Positions 37,358 through 38,004 of a DNA stretch of 38,004 bases are shown piece after piece (positions within the stretch are counted from its first letter, which is position 1; each line of letters begins with the position of its first letter). The stretch comes from DASSTY01 sp035760645 (GTDB lineage Bacteria > Gemmatimonadota > Gemmatimonadetes > Gemmatimonadales > GWC2-71-9), in the NCBI GenBank assembly GCA_035760645.1, contig DASTSO010000014.1, positions 1 through 38,004 on the forward strand, given 5' to 3'. Below the pieces are notes generated by a model. The model worked only from the letters and a program-made list of their open reading frames with translations. It was not told the origin of the DNA and did no database searches. Position numbers and translations under genes: made by a program.

Positions 37358-38004
37358 CTCTCGGCCCAGGACGGCGCCCTCCTCCTCGTCTCGCTCATCT
37401 GGGGCGCCAACTTCGCCGTCATGAAGCTGGCGCTGGACCACCTCCCGCCGCTGGCCTTTTCGGCCCTGCGCTTCGCGAGCGCCACGGCGGTCCTGTGGGC
37501 CATCGTCTGGTGGCGCGAGGGGCCGGCCCGGCTCCCGAAGGGGGCGCTCTGGCCGCTCCTCTGGCTCGGGGTCGTCGGCAACACCCTCTACCAGCTCGGC
37601 TTCATCCTGGGCCTGGCCCGCAGCACGGCCACCAACACGGCGCTCATCATCGCCGGGGTGCCGGCGGTGGTGGCGGTGCTCGGCTCCCTCCTCGGCATCG
37701 AGGGGACCACCGCGCGCCAGCGCTGGGGGATCGCGCTCGGGATCGCCGGCGTCGCCCTCGTGGTGCTCGCCAAGGGGCGCCTCAGGCTGGGCGCCGGCAC
37801 GCTGGGCGGCGACCTCTTCACCTTCGGCGCGATGCTCTGCTGGTCGTGCTACACCCTGGGGCTCCGCAGCCTGCCCGAGGGAATCACCCCGCTGCGCGTG
37901 ACCGCCTGGACGATGCTCACCGGGACCCCGGGGCTCGTCCTGGTCGGACTCCCCGAGCTGACCCACCTCGCCTGGGGCGCCGTGCCGCTCACCGCCTGGG
38001 CCGC
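37301..38004 (+). CDS. EamA/DMT-family transporter, truncated by the window edge
   Basis: The first 234 residues of an inner-membrane transporter; the gene runs off the right end. After a polar N-terminal stretch of about 25 residues the first helix reads LLLVSLIWGANFAVMK, followed by about seven more hydrophobic segments (for example WPLLWLGVVGNTLYQLGFILG and AGVPAVVAVLGSLLG). The arrangement is that of two EamA repeats, the second incomplete. The N-terminal stretch is unusual for the family and comes from the right arm of the repeat element; the true ancestral start may have been nearer residue 24. It is divergent from lepA, 80 bases away. The substrate is unknown. Confidence 0.88.
   Translation, partial: MTSAVRAEAPAVPPSRRPALSAQDGALLLVSLIWGANFAVMKLALDHLPPLAFSALRFASATAVLWAIVWWREGPARLPKGALWPLLWLGVVGNTLYQLGFILGLARSTATNTALIIAGVPAVVAVLGSLLGIEGTTARQRWGIALGIAGVALVVLAKGRLRLGAGTLGGDLFTFGAMLCWSCYTLGLRSLPEGITPLRVTAWTMLTGTPGLVLVGLPELTHLAWGAVPLTAWA

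Overview
The window is about 38 kb of very GC-rich bacterial chromosome (roughly 70% or more by eye). It carries 31 protein-coding genes, one of them cut by the right edge, and no rRNA, tRNA, CRISPR array, phage or recognisable transposase. Three things point, with moderate confidence, to Gemmatimonadota or a close relative in the FCB group: the extreme GC content, -10 boxes of the TAnnTT(TG) type placed very close to start codons, and many copies of a GGCGGGACGGCGGGA inverted-repeat family. No marker RNA is present to prove the lineage.

Left part (1-2600): an AlkA-type DNA glycosylase and a small hypothetical protein form a GTGA-coupled pair. They diverge from a group II aromatic amino acid decarboxylase, which ends in a perfect 19-bp hairpin.

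Positions 3035-6893 hold the most unusual locus. A Tat-exported peptide with 12 cysteines is followed by a membrane protein that fuses a MauE-type domain to two thioredoxin domains, then a secreted or outer-membrane beta-barrel-like protein of unknown function, then a coupled 68-residue protein with five cysteines. The logic resembles methylamine dehydrogenase maturation, where MauE and MauD help a 12-cysteine MauA subunit form its disulfides. Here the peptide has no tryptophan, so it cannot make the TTQ cofactor. The locus is bounded and punctuated by long perfect palindromes, one of them inside a signal-peptide coding region.

Middle part (7066-19600): a fused trehalose-6-phosphate synthase/phosphatase overlaps tail-to-tail with an EamA transporter that lies downstream of uvrA. 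Divergent from uvrA is a plus-strand run: a UPF0104/LPG-synthase-like membrane protein, an ABC exporter, a triple-FHA membrane-anchored protein, a PP2C phosphatase and a PQQ-sugar-dehydrogenase-like lipoprotein. A bidirectional terminator follows.

Right part (19686-37220) is entirely on the minus strand. Read in transcription order from the right it holds lepA, a ROK sugar kinase, a PfkB-type kinase, a STAS-GHKL ATPase with a STAS/winged-helix partner, a cystathionine-gamma-synthase-type PLP enzyme, ftsE-ftsX-envC plus endonuclease IV, a metzincin lipoprotein, malic enzyme (maeB), PEP carboxykinase (pckA), an HD-domain phosphohydrolase and an Asp-box secreted protein. Many junctions are ATGA, GTGA or TGATG overlaps. 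FtsE, FtsX and a catalytically degenerate EnvC-like LytM protein form a septal murein-hydrolase activation module. MaeB and PckA form a C4/C3 carbon-interconversion pair. The last gene (37301 to the edge) is a divergent EamA transporter.

The GGCGGGACGGCGGGA family sits between genes but also inside coding sequence: within the PfkB kinase, at the C-termini of the ABC exporter and FtsX, in the EnvC signal peptide, and around the start codon of the last transporter. It looks like an expanding non-autonomous or structure-forming repeat that reshapes protein ends.
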